Positions 9,628 through 18,880 of a DNA stretch of 64,000 nt are shown here, in pieces. Source of the DNA: Suttonella sp. R2A3 (lineage in GTDB: Bacteria; Pseudomonadota; Gammaproteobacteria; Cardiobacteriales; Cardiobacteriaceae); assembly GCF_021513215.1 (NCBI RefSeq), contig NZ_CP090975.1, positions 303,501-367,500 on the forward strand, read 5' to 3'. Every line of letters starts with the position of its first letter. Positions within the stretch are counted from its first letter, which is position 1. The notes under the pieces were generated by a model. The model had not been told where the DNA came from, did not search any database, and saw nothing but the letters and a program-made list of their open reading frames with translations. A program made the translations under genes and the position numbers.

Positions 9628-11775
9628 ATGAATCAAACCAAGCCAATTGAGAACACACCTGACGTTGATCTAGCCAACGCTAACCCACGCGAGATTCTTC
9701 TCAATCGAGAGCTCACTTGGATTGCTTTTAATGAACGTGTGCTGCATGAATCGACGCGTGCTGAGATTCCACTGCTTGAACGACTGAAATTTATCGCGAT
9801 TGTTAGCGGTAATACCGATGAGTTCTTCATGAAACGTATTGGTGGTCTCAAACAGCAAGTTGGCGCTGGCATGGACAGCTTGAGCCCGGATGGCCGCACG
9901 CCTCAGGAACAAATTGATGAATGCTATGCAGCGATCCGACAAATGAACCAAACACTGCAAAAAAGCTGGAAGCAACTACAAACGGAATTACGCAAAGCTG
10001 GTATAGAAATTATTAAATATCAACAGCTTTCACGCACCAAGCAGGCGCAGATGCGTGAGTTCTTTATCACCAATATTTATCCTCTGATCACCCCTCAGGC
10101 GATGGATCCTGCGCACCCTTTCCCGTTTGTCTCTAATTTATCGTTGAATTTGTTGGTAAAAATGCACTATGCACAGACTAAGCGCAGCGCTCTGGCGCGT
10201 ATTAAAGTGCCCGTTGGACAAGGTAGCAAACGCTTTATCAACATTAATGATCCCAATGCTGAAAAATTCATCACTTTAGAAGATTTGATCATCAATAATC
10301 TCGATATGCTCTTTCCGGGCATGAACATTGATACCGTGGATATATTCCGCGTCACGCGCAACGCGGTCACTGAGCAAGACGAGGAAAAAGCTGAAGATTT
10401 ATTGGAATTGATTGAAGGTGAACTTCGTGAGCGCCGACTTGCGCCGATTGTGCGCATGCAATATGAATCCGGCATGAGCGCCATTCACAAAGGTATGCTT
10501 TCCGCTGAGCTGTCTTTGGTTGAAGACAAGGATACTTTTGCCAGCGACGGCTTCTTAGCTTTACGCGATTTGATGGAGTTGATGGCGATTAACCGTGGAG
10601 ATTTAAAAGATCCACCACACCAACCGGTCGATCATGAGCGTTTGGTTGGCGAGGATAATATCTTCCATGCGATTCGCCGTAACGGCCCTTTTTTGATCCA
10701 ACTGCCCTACGAGTCGTTTAATTCATCGGTTGAGCGCTTTTTGCGCGATGCCAGTCGTGATCCTAAAGTACTCGGGATCAAAATGACCTTATATCGCACC
10801 TCATCAGATTCTAAAATTATCGATTATCTGATTGACGCCTCACGTAACGGCAAGCAAGTGACGGTTGTGGTTGAAGTTAAAGCCCGTTTTGATGAATCAG
10901 CGAATATCCGCTGGGCTAATCACCTTGAAGAAGCCGGGATCCATGTGACCTACGGCATTGTGGGCTTAAAAACGCACGCTAAATTGATCTATGTGATTCG
11001 CCAAGATTATGATGGTCTGCGGCGCTATGCACATATCGGTACAGGGAACTACCACAGCGGTACAGCCAGACTTTATAGCGATCTAGGTATTCTGACAGCC
11101 GACCCTGATATTGGCACCGATTTAACTGAACTGTTTAACTACCTCACCACAGGCTACACGCCAAACCGTAAATACCATAAGCTGTTACCCGCACCAAAAC
11201 AGATGAAACCGGGACTAATGGCGTTTATTGACCGTGAAATCAACCACGCCAAAGCCGGTAAAAAAGGCCATATCCGATTAAAAACCAATGCCTTGGAAGA
11301 TGTTGATATTGCCCTTGCGCTTTATCGTGCTTCTCAAGCTGGCGTTAAGGTGGAACTCATCATTCGTGATACCTGCCGTGTCATTGCTGGTGTGCCGGGA
11401 TTATCAGAATCCATTAGTGTCACCAGTATCGTTGGTCGCTTTTTAGAACATACGCGTATTTATTATTTCTACAATAATGGCGAGGAAGAATATTACATTG
11501 GCTCGGCGGATTTGATGCACCGCAACCTTGAGAGCCGCGTTGAAGTGATTGTGCCGCTTGAAGCGCAAGATATCCGAGATAAACTCAATCACTTCTTAAA
11601 TACGCAGCTAAATGACTTGGAAAACGCCTGGCGGATGCAAGCAGATGGCAGTTATAAACGCCGACAAAACCCACAGGATAAACCAAGCGCACAGCAACAG
11701 TTTATCGAAGAAGCACAGGCGCGCTTTAAGGAAGCAAATCGATTGAAATTGCGCAAAACCAAGTCATTGATTTAA
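9628..11775 (+). CDS. ppk1: Polyphosphate kinase 1
   Basis: Polymerises the gamma-phosphate of ATP into polyphosphate, reversibly. The 715-residue protein shows the N-terminal domain (NRELTWIAFNERVLHE), the H domain, and two phospholipase-D-like C domains. The autophosphorylated histidine is His450 in LKTHAKL; the second essential histidine is His608 in RFLEHTR. The spacing of 158 matches the E. coli pair within one residue. The C-terminal tail is Lys/Gln-rich. A GGA ribosome site lies 6 bases before the ATG. No ppx partner adjoins it. The gene ends 10 bases from the convergent yadG-like gene. See the Pho box upstream. Confidence 0.97.
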   Translation: MNQTKPIENTPDVDLANANPREILLNRELTWIAFNERVLHESTRAEIPLLERLKFIAIVSGNTDEFFMKRIGGLKQQVGAGMDSLSPDGRTPQEQIDECYAAIRQMNQTLQKSWKQLQTELRKAGIEIIKYQQLSRTKQAQMREFFITNIYPLITPQAMDPAHPFPFVSNLSLNLLVKMHYAQTKRSALARIKVPVGQGSKRFININDPNAEKFITLEDLIINNLDMLFPGMNIDTVDIFRVTRNAVTEQDEEKAEDLLELIEGELRERRLAPIVRMQYESGMSAIHKGMLSAELSLVEDKDTFASDGFLALRDLMELMAINRGDLKDPPHQPVDHERLVGEDNIFHAIRRNGPFLIQLPYESFNSSVERFLRDASRDPKVLGIKMTLYRTSSDSKIIDYLIDASRNGKQVTVVVEVKARFDESANIRWANHLEEAGIHVTYGIVGLKTHAKLIYVIRQDYDGLRRYAHIGTGNYHSGTARLYSDLGILTADPDIGTDLTELFNYLTTGYTPNRKYHKLLPAPKQMKPGLMAFIDREINHAKAGKKGHIRLKTNALEDVDIALALYRASQAGVKVELIIRDTCRVIAGVPGLSESISVTSIVGRFLEHTRIYYFYNNGEEEYYIGSADLMHRNLESRVEVIVPLEAQDIRDKLNHFLNTQLNDLENAWRMQADGSYKRRQNPQDKPSAQQQFIEEAQARFKEANRLKLRKTKSLI

Positions 11776-11785
11776 AAGAAATTGC

Positions 11786-12706
11786 TCAATTTACTAAGCG
11801 CATAAAGAGCTCTTCTAAGCGATTAACCTTATTACGCATTGAGTGTACGCGCACGTTATGCGCGCTTAAGCGTTCGATTAATGTATTGATAGTTTGATTT
11901 GCACGATGCACACGTACTTCGATCGTCTCAAGGTCTATTTGGCGTAGCGAAAAATCGCTAAAGACTCTAGGATCCAAGGTTTGTGGCTCAATATTCAGCA
12001 CAAACGTTTCTTCATCCATTTGTGAAAGCAACTGCCCCATCGCGCCTTCATAGACCATCTCACCATGGTTTATCACGCCAATCCGTCGACACAGCTGTTC
12101 GGCTTCTTCTAAATAATGTGTGGTGAGAATGATGGTTGTTCCTTCAGCATTAATCTGCTGCAGGAATTGCCACATGCTGCGGCGAATTTCTATATCCACT
12201 CCTGCGGTGGGTTCATCGAGAATCAGCAACGAAGGTTCGTGCGCCATCGCGCGCGCAATCATCAGGCGACGTTTCATACCGCCAGAAAGCTCACGCACTT
12301 GGCTGTTTTTTTTATCTGTCAATCCTAATTTATCGAGATAATACTCAGCGCGCTCAAGCGCTACTTCAGGCGCTAAATTATAAAATCCCGCCTGATTACG
12401 CACCACATCGACTGCGCGCTCAAACACATTGAGGTTAAATTCCTGCGGTACCAAACCAATCTTTTTCTTTGCACGCGAAAAATCCTGATCAATATCATGG
12501 CCAAAAATCCGGATACTGCCGCTGGTTTTTCGCGTCAATGAGGTGAGCATACTGATTGTCGTCGATTTACCCGCACCATTAGGCCCAAGTAAGGCGTAAA
12601 AATCGCCTTGCTCAACGCGTAAATCGATACCCTTTACCGCCCTAAAACCATTACGATAGGTTTTAGTAAGTTGAGAGATTTCTAATGCCAGTGGTTGTTC
12701 AGACAC
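11786..12706 (-). CDS. ABC transporter ATP-binding protein, YadG-like
   Basis: 306-residue ABC ATPase. Walker A GPNGAGKST, Q-loop VPQEF, signature LSGGMKRR, Walker B LLILDEPTAG and switch TTHYLEEAE are all present and apparently intact. The C-terminal 80 residues form the extension seen in DrrA/YadG-type exporters, which work with a separate ABC-2 permease (YadH). No permease gene is next to it or anywhere in the window. Its start overlaps the patB stop by 8 bases, so it closes the murB-ubi-patB run. The export substrate is unknown. Confidence 0.85.
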   Translation of the reverse strand: MSEQPLALEISQLTKTYRNGFRAVKGIDLRVEQGDFYALLGPNGAGKSTTISMLTSLTRKTSGSIRIFGHDIDQDFSRAKKKIGLVPQEFNLNVFERAVDVVRNQAGFYNLAPEVALERAEYYLDKLGLTDKKNSQVRELSGGMKRRLMIARAMAHEPSLLILDEPTAGVDIEIRRSMWQFLQQINAEGTTIILTTHYLEEAEQLCRRIGVINHGEMVYEGAMGQLLSQMDEETFVLNIEPQTLDPRVFSDFSLRQIDLETIEVRVHRANQTINTLIERLSAHNVRVHSMRNKVNRLEELFMRLVN

Positions 12707-13829
12707 TAGCGATTGCCTTGGCCATCCGTTGTAACGCTACATCAAGCAGCTCACGGGAACAACCAAAGTTTAAACGCAGGAACCCTGGCGAGCCATAATC
12801 AGCGCCATCAGCTAAGCCAACACCGGCTTGTTCAAAAAAGCGCTGCGGATGCTCAACCGGTAATTCACGCGCATCAATCCACGCCAAATACGTCGCCGTC
12901 ATCGGCTTCATGCGCAAATGTTTCATCGCATTGATCGCTTCATAAACCCGTTCAGCATTATCACGGAAATGGGCAATCATTGCCTGATGCCAAGCTTCGC
13001 CTTCGTTTAACGCGGCCGTGGCAGCAGTCATCCCAAGAATATTTACGTCCCCCGCTAGCCCCGCACACGAGGTGCGGAATGAGGTTCGTAACGCGGGATC
13101 AGCAATAATCGCAAACGCGCAAGCTAAACCGGCAATATTATAAGTTTTACTTGGCGCCATTAAGGTGATCGTACGCGCGAGTGTATCGGCGTTAAGGGTG
13201 GCGAAAGGCGTATGTTTAGAGCCATCTATAACCAGATCACAGTGAATTTCATCGCTACAAACCAGCAAGTCGTGACGTTTGGCAAAATCAGCAAACGCGA
13301 CTAGCTCATCTACGCTATACGTCTTACCCAAAGGATTGTGCGGATGGCAGAGCAATAATAAGCCACTGTCTTTATCCACCGCGCGATCAAGGGCTGAAAA
13401 ATCAATCGCCCAATGATCATCTGCATCCACCGCATCAACGAATTGTTGGCGAAAATTCATTAGCGATGGGTTTTTGCGTAAATGGGGATAGGTTGGCGAG
13501 ATCGTTAATGCTGCGGATTTACCGCGCGCCAAGCTCACCGCACGCGACATATTCAGGCCTGGGACAACCCCCGGAATTGGCACAACCCATGAGCGATCAA
13601 TCGTCCAATTATAAAGAGCCTGACAATGATCAACCACCGCATCAATAAACGCATCGGTTGCCATGCCATAACCTAACACGCCATGGTCAATACGCTGGTG
13701 TAACGCGTTGAGTACCGCTTCTGGCGCACGATAATCCGTATCGGCAATCCACATCGGAATAATATCTTGTTCCGCGTATTTTGCCCATTTAACCGAATCA
13801 CTGCCCTTTCTATCTACGCTCTGAATCAT
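12699..13829 (-). CDS. patB: PatB/MalY-type PLP-dependent cystathionine beta-lyase
   Basis: Fold-type I PLP enzyme of 376 residues, similar to MalY/PatB C-S lyases that cleave cystathionine or cysteine conjugates to a thiol, pyruvate and ammonia. It begins with the family motif DSVKWAKY and PMWIADTDY. The cofactor lysine lies in APSKTYNIAGL, preceded by the PLP-contacting CSDEIHCDL; LCHPHNPLGK is also present. Annotated homologues are often called aminotransferases, but MalY/PatB lyase activity is the more likely. The start overlaps the ubiB stop by 4 bases, and the end overlaps the yadG-like gene. Confidence 0.86.
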   Translation of the reverse strand: MIQSVDRKGSDSVKWAKYAEQDIIPMWIADTDYRAPEAVLNALHQRIDHGVLGYGMATDAFIDAVVDHCQALYNWTIDRSWVVPIPGVVPGLNMSRAVSLARGKSAALTISPTYPHLRKNPSLMNFRQQFVDAVDADDHWAIDFSALDRAVDKDSGLLLLCHPHNPLGKTYSVDELVAFADFAKRHDLLVCSDEIHCDLVIDGSKHTPFATLNADTLARTITLMAPSKTYNIAGLACAFAIIADPALRTSFRTSCAGLAGDVNILGMTAATAALNEGEAWHQAMIAHFRDNAERVYEAINAMKHLRMKPMTATYLAWIDARELPVEHPQRFFEQAGVGLADGADYGSPGFLRLNFGCSRELLDVALQRMAKAIASV

Positions 13830-15439
13830 TCTTTTTCCTTACGCCAAATTTGCCACCCGCCAAATAAGCCCAGTAACCCAATTAATAGCCATTGCCAGCT
13901 TTGGTAGTCGCTATGTAATACCGCCAAAGCAATACTCGCGGAAAGCATCACAGCGCCCGACACGCCCCGCCGGCTATGGCGATGGCGTTGATGATCGCTT
14001 GGTGATTGATTCTGTCCGTCAACAACCGCTTGCAGTGCGCGAGCGCCCAATAACGGCAGTTGCGGTAAGATTTTCGCATAATCATGGGCGTTATAGCGCG
14101 TACGCTTGAGCATCGCTTTCGGGCCAACCTGGTCTTTCATCCAATCCTCAAGCACAGGTTTTGCGGTTGTCCATAAATCCAGGTCTGGATACAGTCGGCG
14201 CCCTAACCCTTCAACGTTAAAAAACGTTTTCTGCAGTAGCACCAATTGCGGCTGGACTTCCATATCAAAGCGGCGCGCGGTTTGAAACAAGCTCAACAAA
14301 AAGCTGCCAAAAGAAATATCTTTAATCGGTTTGCCAAAGATAGGTTCGGAAACTTTACGGATTGCTGCTTCAAAATCAGTCACCCGTGTATCACGCGGCA
14401 CCCAGCCTGATTCAACATGTAGCTCCGCCACCCGACGATAATCGCGATTAAAAAAGGCTAAAAAGTTTTCAGCCAGATAATGCTGGTCTTCCGGGGTCAG
14501 TGAACCCATGATGCCAAAATCAATCGCACAATATTTGGGTTTTTCTGGATCATCTAAATCAACAAAAATATTACCGGGATGCATATCGGCATGGAAAAAA
14601 CTGTCGCGAAAGACTTGGGTGAAGAAGATTTCTACACCCCGTTCCGCCAGCGCCTGCATATTGGTATTTTTCTCAGCAATCGTTTGATCATTGCTGATAT
14701 TTATCGCACGGATACGTTCCATGACCATCACTTGTTTACGGGTGTACGGCCAAAAGACTTCCGGCACATAAAGCAGTTCGGAATCGGTAAAATTCACCCG
14801 TAATTGACTGGCATTAGCAGCCTCAAACATTAAATCCAGCTCATTGCTGATCGTGTTTTCGAATTCATGGACCACTTCTACCGGGCGTAAACGGCGTCCA
14901 TCACGCGTTTTAGCGACCACACGTGCGAGCGCATACATCAAAGCGATATCTTTAGCGACCAAACGCTCAACGCCCGGCCGTAAGACTTTGACTACCACAT
15001 CTGAACCATCGCGCAACGTCGCCGCATGGACTTGTGCTACCGAGGCGGAAGCCAGCGCTTCATCTTCAAACTGTGAAAACACCGCATCAATCGATTGCCC
15101 GAGCGTCTTTTCAATAATCTCGCGCGCTTCTCTGCCAGAAAAAGGCGGCACACGGTCTTGTAAACGACTCAGCTCAATCACCATCTCTGGTGGGAGCAAA
15201 TCTGGACGCGTTGAAAGGGTCTGTCCGAGCTTGACAAAAATAGGGCCTAAGGTTTCTAACGCCAAACGCAAGCGCTCAGCAGCGCTCCCCACGTTACGAT
15301 CGTTGTGATAATAAGCTGGATGCAATCGTGAGGTTAGACGAAATAGACGAAACAGCCCCTGCCGTGGCAGATAATTATCGAGTCCAAAGCGCAGCATGAC
15401 GGCATAAATAGCGTGCGTACGCATGAGTGTTCGCCACAT
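13826..15439 (-). CDS. ubiB: Ubiquinone biosynthesis kinase-like protein UbiB
   Basis: 537-residue ADCK/UbiB family atypical kinase needed for ubiquinone synthesis, thought to act as an ATPase that helps prenyl-lipid intermediates reach the Ubi complex. The N-terminal KLGQTLSTRPDLLP motif is the UbiB-specific KxGQ extension. Other motifs are the A-rich ASVAQVHAA loop replacing the normal P-loop, HADMHPGNI, and the metal-binding AIDFGIMG. Two C-terminal membrane segments (about residues 490-530) anchor it. It shares one base with the ubiJ stop, in the standard ubiE-ubiJ-ubiB order. Confidence 0.96.
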   Translation of the reverse strand: MWRTLMRTHAIYAVMLRFGLDNYLPRQGLFRLFRLTSRLHPAYYHNDRNVGSAAERLRLALETLGPIFVKLGQTLSTRPDLLPPEMVIELSRLQDRVPPFSGREAREIIEKTLGQSIDAVFSQFEDEALASASVAQVHAATLRDGSDVVVKVLRPGVERLVAKDIALMYALARVVAKTRDGRRLRPVEVVHEFENTISNELDLMFEAANASQLRVNFTDSELLYVPEVFWPYTRKQVMVMERIRAINISNDQTIAEKNTNMQALAERGVEIFFTQVFRDSFFHADMHPGNIFVDLDDPEKPKYCAIDFGIMGSLTPEDQHYLAENFLAFFNRDYRRVAELHVESGWVPRDTRVTDFEAAIRKVSEPIFGKPIKDISFGSFLLSLFQTARRFDMEVQPQLVLLQKTFFNVEGLGRRLYPDLDLWTTAKPVLEDWMKDQVGPKAMLKRTRYNAHDYAKILPQLPLLGARALQAVVDGQNQSPSDHQRHRHSRRGVSGAVMLSASIALAVLHSDYQSWQWLLIGLLGLFGGWQIWRKEKE

Positions 15440-16044
15440 TATGCTTGCCCCAATTGTTTAACACGTGCTTCTAAGCGGTCTAAACGGCGACGCAATTCAC
15501 TGATACGATGCTGATGCGCCAATGCATCCGTACGGGTTAATACGCCATCGGTTTCATGATGTAAATAATCCGCTAATTTTTGCTCTAATACGTCGCGAGC
15601 TTTATCGCCCTGCTGACGTAATTCATGCATACCGTCGGCAATCAAACTGCCTAAACGATCACCAAAGCGCTGTTTGAATAGAGCATCAAAATCCGGACTG
15701 ATTTGTGCCATCACCCGCTGAAATTGCTGCGCACTGTGTAAATCGCCTTCGATATAAAGCTTGTCGTTAACGCCTTGTGCCTGAGCATTACTCCGAAACA
15801 GGCGTAAAAAACCGCTTAATGATCCGCTTAAGCGGACATCGGCTTGATCAGCCGTTGCTTCATCAAGGAGGTAAAAGCGTCCACCACTAACTTGGAGATA
15901 CCAAGGACGCTCACGCAAATTAAGTCGTATAGAAATCGTCTTACCTTCAAGTGGTGCTAATTTTTCAGCGAGCTCTGAGTCTAGGCTTAATGCTTGATTG
16001 AGCATCTTTTCTAACAGCGCGCCATCGAACAGCCGCTCAATCAT
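15439..16044 (-). CDS. ubiJ: Ubiquinone biosynthesis accessory factor UbiJ (SCP2 domain)
   Basis: 201-residue soluble protein that binds ubiquinone precursors through an SCP2 sterol-carrier domain and, with UbiK, holds the Ubi hydroxylation complex together. The SCP2-like part (about residues 20-110) includes RPWYLQVSGGRFYLL and ADVRLSGSLSGFLRL. The C-terminal end is an acidic/basic heptad region (SELRRRLDRLEARVKQL) likely to form a coiled coil. Identity rests partly on position: it overlaps ubiE by 4 bases and ubiB by 1. Confidence 0.9.
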   Translation of the reverse strand: MIERLFDGALLEKMLNQALSLDSELAEKLAPLEGKTISIRLNLRERPWYLQVSGGRFYLLDEATADQADVRLSGSLSGFLRLFRSNAQAQGVNDKLYIEGDLHSAQQFQRVMAQISPDFDALFKQRFGDRLGSLIADGMHELRQQGDKARDVLEQKLADYLHHETDGVLTRTDALAHQHRISELRRRLDRLEARVKQLGQA

Positions 16045-16805
16045 GCTTTGACTCCTTTATGAATCGCAACAATACCTTTATTGATATTTTGGTAGGCCAC
16101 TTTGGCAAAACCGGCTTCACTGAACATCGTTTGCAAGGTATCTTGATCGGGGTGCATACGAATCGATTCCGCTAAGTATTGATAACTCTCACGATCACCA
16201 GCAATCCACTGCCCCATTTGCGGTAAGAAATTAAACGAATACCAGTCATAAGCTTTACTGAGCAACGATGAAGTCGGTTTGGAAAATTCCAGCACCAATA
16301 CCCGACCGCCCGGCTTCAATACCCGATGCATTTCTTTGATCGCTTGCGCTTGATCGGTGACATTACGTAAACCAAAGGCCATGGTGATCAAATCGATGCT
16401 GTTATCAGCAAATGGCAACGCTTCGGCATTTGCTAGCACAAAATCCACATTGGCTAAAAACCCTTCATTGAGCAAACGTTCACGTCCACGCGCCAGCATT
16501 TCTGCATTAATATCAGAGACGATTAACTGTCCTGACACATCGCCACCATGACCTGGAGCACGCATCTTTTTGCCCAGACGTGCACTGATATCGCCTGTAC
16601 CGGCTGCCAAATCGAGTACCGTTTCGCCGGGTTTGACGTCTGTTTGCCACACATACCAGTCTTTCCACAAACGGTGTACGCCAAACGACATCACGTCGTT
16701 CATAATGTCATAGCGGCTCGCTACCGAATCAAATACTGCGCCAACACGAGCGTTCTTTTCGTCATAATCAATCGTTTGATAACCAAAATGGGTGGTTTCG
16801 TTCAT
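16041..16805 (-). CDS. ubiE: Ubiquinone/menaquinone biosynthesis C-methyltransferase UbiE
   Basis: SAM-dependent C-methylase acting on 2-octaprenyl-6-methoxybenzoquinol (and demethylmenaquinone where present). The 254-residue protein carries YDIMNDVMSFGVHRLWK near the N terminus, SAM motif I VLDLAAGTGD, MAFGLRNVTD, and the C-terminal GIVAIHKG. Length matches E. coli UbiE (251). Its start lies 22 bases after the DUF971 stop, within the same leftward operon. Confidence 0.97.
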   Translation of the reverse strand: MNETTHFGYQTIDYDEKNARVGAVFDSVASRYDIMNDVMSFGVHRLWKDWYVWQTDVKPGETVLDLAAGTGDISARLGKKMRAPGHGGDVSGQLIVSDINAEMLARGRERLLNEGFLANVDFVLANAEALPFADNSIDLITMAFGLRNVTDQAQAIKEMHRVLKPGGRVLVLEFSKPTSSLLSKAYDWYSFNFLPQMGQWIAGDRESYQYLAESIRMHPDQDTLQTMFSEAGFAKVAYQNINKGIVAIHKGVKA

Positions 16806-16827
16806 AGTTTCCTCGTGTTTAGGGCAA

Positions 16828-17178
16828 TTAGCGCGACGCGCCCTTTTCTTTAAGCGCAGTTAAATAGCGCTGCCAATAATGTTCTTGATTGGTTGCCAAA
16901 TCATGCAGCACAGGCCAGCTGTAAAGCCCGCTGTTGTGGCCGTCACTGAACATCAGGCGAACCGCATATTGGCCAACCGGTATGATAGCACGGATGACCA
17001 CTTCCTTTTTGCCGCCAATGGTCTTCCAATCCTCACCGTGACCGCGTACTTCAGCCGATGGTGAACATACGCGCAAATATTCGGCCGACATAGGATACGG
17101 GGTGTCGGCAAAGACCACCATTAACGTATCGCCTTTTTTACTGAGTCTTAATTCTTGAGGTGCTTCATTCATAGCCAT
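16828..17178 (-). CDS. DUF971 domain protein
   Basis: 116-residue cytoplasmic protein consisting of one DUF971 domain (related to the N-terminal domain of gamma-butyrobetaine hydroxylase). Recognisable parts are PQELRLSKKG, SAEYLRVCSPSAEVRGHG, VGQYAVRLMFSDGHNSGLYSW and HDLATNQEHYWQRYL. The conserved Cys and His residues suggest a metal or cofactor role, but the function is not established. DUF971 genes often sit beside ubiE in proteobacteria. Here it lies between a HAD phosphatase gene (10-base overlap) and ubiE (22-base gap). Confidence 0.88.
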   Translation of the reverse strand: MAMNEAPQELRLSKKGDTLMVVFADTPYPMSAEYLRVCSPSAEVRGHGEDWKTIGGKKEVVIRAIIPVGQYAVRLMFSDGHNSGLYSWPVLHDLATNQEHYWQRYLTALKEKGASR

Positions 17179-17819
17179 TGCAGTAATTCCTTTAAATTCT
17201 CCACACGACCGATCGCGCGCGATTCTATCTCGCTATCGCGCACACTACCACCACGCAACACAATTGGCGCACCCGCATCTAACGCCGCTTGTGCACCGTG
17301 AATGGAGTCTTCAACGGTTAGCATATGTTCTATCGGCACCCCTAAATAAGCGGCGGCTCGTTGATAAGGCTCCGGATCAGGTTTAGCGTGTGCAACATCA
17401 TCAACAGTCACAATCACTGAAAAGCATGGCAATAAATCAGCGTCTACGCGTGCGAAATCTTCCAGTGTGCCATCATAATCATCGGATGTAACGAGCGCGA
17501 GTGGATAGCCTTTCTCATAGCAGGCACGAATCGTCTGTGCTGCCCCATCAATCAAAGGAATACCTTGTTCAGCAATTAAGCGATCGCGGTTAGCCTGCCA
17601 AAGCGTGGTAAAACGTGCCACCTGGCTGGCATCGCCCAAAAAAGTTTCCAATTTAGCAAGAGAATAGGCGGCAGCCAAACCGGTAAACTCGCCAATCATC
17701 GCCTCATCAAAATCTACGTTCATGTCGGCAAATGCCGCGCGTAGCGTCATCGCATAGAGCTGTTCAGAATCAAACAATGTGCCATCTTTATCGAAAGCGA
17801 TCGCTTGAATATCAAGCAT
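17169..17819 (-). CDS. HAD-superfamily hydrolase (phosphoglycolate phosphatase-like)
   Basis: 216-residue HAD phosphatase. Motif I is FDKDGTLFDS with the nucleophile and acid Asp residues, motif II is LVTSDD, a conserved Lys lies in AHAKPDPEPY, and motif IV is TVEDSIHG. A small helical cap (about residues 15-80) makes it subclass I, like Gph and sugar-phosphate phosphatases. The substrate cannot be told from sequence. It overlaps murB by 8 bases and the DUF971 gene by 10, so it is translated within the murB-ubi operon. Confidence 0.85.
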   Translation of the reverse strand: MLDIQAIAFDKDGTLFDSEQLYAMTLRAAFADMNVDFDEAMIGEFTGLAAAYSLAKLETFLGDASQVARFTTLWQANRDRLIAEQGIPLIDGAAQTIRACYEKGYPLALVTSDDYDGTLEDFARVDADLLPCFSVIVTVDDVAHAKPDPEPYQRAAAYLGVPIEHMLTVEDSIHGAQAALDAGAPIVLRGGSVRDSEIESRAIGRVENLKELLQWL

Positions 17820-18807
17820 AGCGTTCTCCTACTATAGTCGGTTCAATATTGAGCGTTAAAGCAAAACGCTCGTGCACGGCGCGCTGTACATTCGCCGCAT
17901 AACGCAGGATGTCTTGGCCACTACCGCCTTGATTAACCAGCACCAAGGCATGTTTATGGTACATCCCCACCCCATTCTGGCTCTGTCCTTTAAAGCCGCA
18001 TTGTTCAATACACCAGGCAGCTGATACTTTAACAAAGCCGGCATGCGCGGCAAAGGCAGGCAAATCAGGATATTGTTTCTGTAAGGCTTTTAGCTCGTTC
18101 TCACGAATGACCGGGTTATGAAAAAAACTACCGGCATTAGGCAGCTCGCGAGGATCAGGCAGCTTGTTTTGCCGAATAGTGCTCACCGCCTCGCATACCT
18201 GTGCAGGATTAGTGAGTGGTCTCTTATATTGCGCAAGATCAGGGTAGTTAAGCTGTAGCTCGCCATGACGCGCTAAACGAAAGGTGACGGCAATAATAAT
18301 ATAACGATCACGCCAGCCTTCCTTAAATTGGCTATGGCGATAGGCAAAATTGCATGCGGCAGCGCTTAGCTTATGATGTGAATCATCATGGCGATCATAA
18401 ACATGCACACAATCAATAACTTCACCAACCTCACACCCATATGCACCAATATTTTGCACCGGTGCGGCGCCCACCGTGCCGGGAATTAGTGCTAAATTTT
18501 CTAATCCGTACCACCCGTGTTCGCTGGTTTCTTTTACCACATCATGCCAAAGCTCGCCCGCTTCAGCGCGGTAATAAATAAACTGCTCATCCTCAGCGAT
18601 GACTTGACGCCCTTTTAACTGTAAATGCGCTAAAGGACGCGCCACTTCACCACAAAAAATTACATTACTGCCACTACCGAGCATAAACACATCTGTGGGC
18701 AGTGCCGCTAGCTCGTCAGCTTGTTCAATCACATATAAAGATTGAGCCTGTGCACTGGCTTGTAAGGTATGCCAGCCTGATAGAGGTTCATGATGACGGA
18801 TTTGCAT
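17812..18807 (-). CDS. murB: UDP-N-acetylenolpyruvoylglucosamine reductase
   Basis: FAD enzyme that reduces UDP-GlcNAc-enolpyruvate to UDP-MurNAc with NADPH, the second committed step in peptidoglycan synthesis. The 331-residue type I MurB has the FAD-binding segment GSGSNVIF (usually GGGSN), ENLALIPGTVGAAPVQNIGAYG, RHSQFK, and the proton-donating Ser in LPNAGSFFHNP. The C-terminal part contains AAWCIEQCGFKG. It is the first gene of the leftward eight-gene run and lies just after the pilR terminator, so its promoter should lie at about 18810-18880. Confidence 0.95.
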   Translation of the reverse strand: MQIRHHEPLSGWHTLQASAQAQSLYVIEQADELAALPTDVFMLGSGSNVIFCGEVARPLAHLQLKGRQVIAEDEQFIYYRAEAGELWHDVVKETSEHGWYGLENLALIPGTVGAAPVQNIGAYGCEVGEVIDCVHVYDRHDDSHHKLSAAACNFAYRHSQFKEGWRDRYIIIAVTFRLARHGELQLNYPDLAQYKRPLTNPAQVCEAVSTIRQNKLPDPRELPNAGSFFHNPVIRENELKALQKQYPDLPAFAAHAGFVKVSAAWCIEQCGFKGQSQNGVGMYHKHALVLVNQGGSGQDILRYAANVQRAVHERFALTLNIEPTIVGERYA

Positions 18808-18830
18808 GCAAACCTCTATTTAACATCGTC

Positions 18831-18857
18831 AAAAAAAAGTACCGCGCCAAAGCGCGG
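18831..18857 (-). terminator. Terminator between pilR and murB
   Basis: Read on the minus strand, a 6-bp GC-only stem (18852-18857 with 18842-18847, 4-base loop) is followed by two bases and a run of eight T (18838-18831). It separates pilSR transcription from murB. Confidence 0.85.
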
Positions 18858-18880
18858 CTATTTTGCGTAACTCGCGGCAT

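Noticed and set aside
14844-15308. Rightward ORF of 154 codons opposite ubiB
   Set aside because: Antisense to conserved UbiB motifs; no independent evidence of coding.
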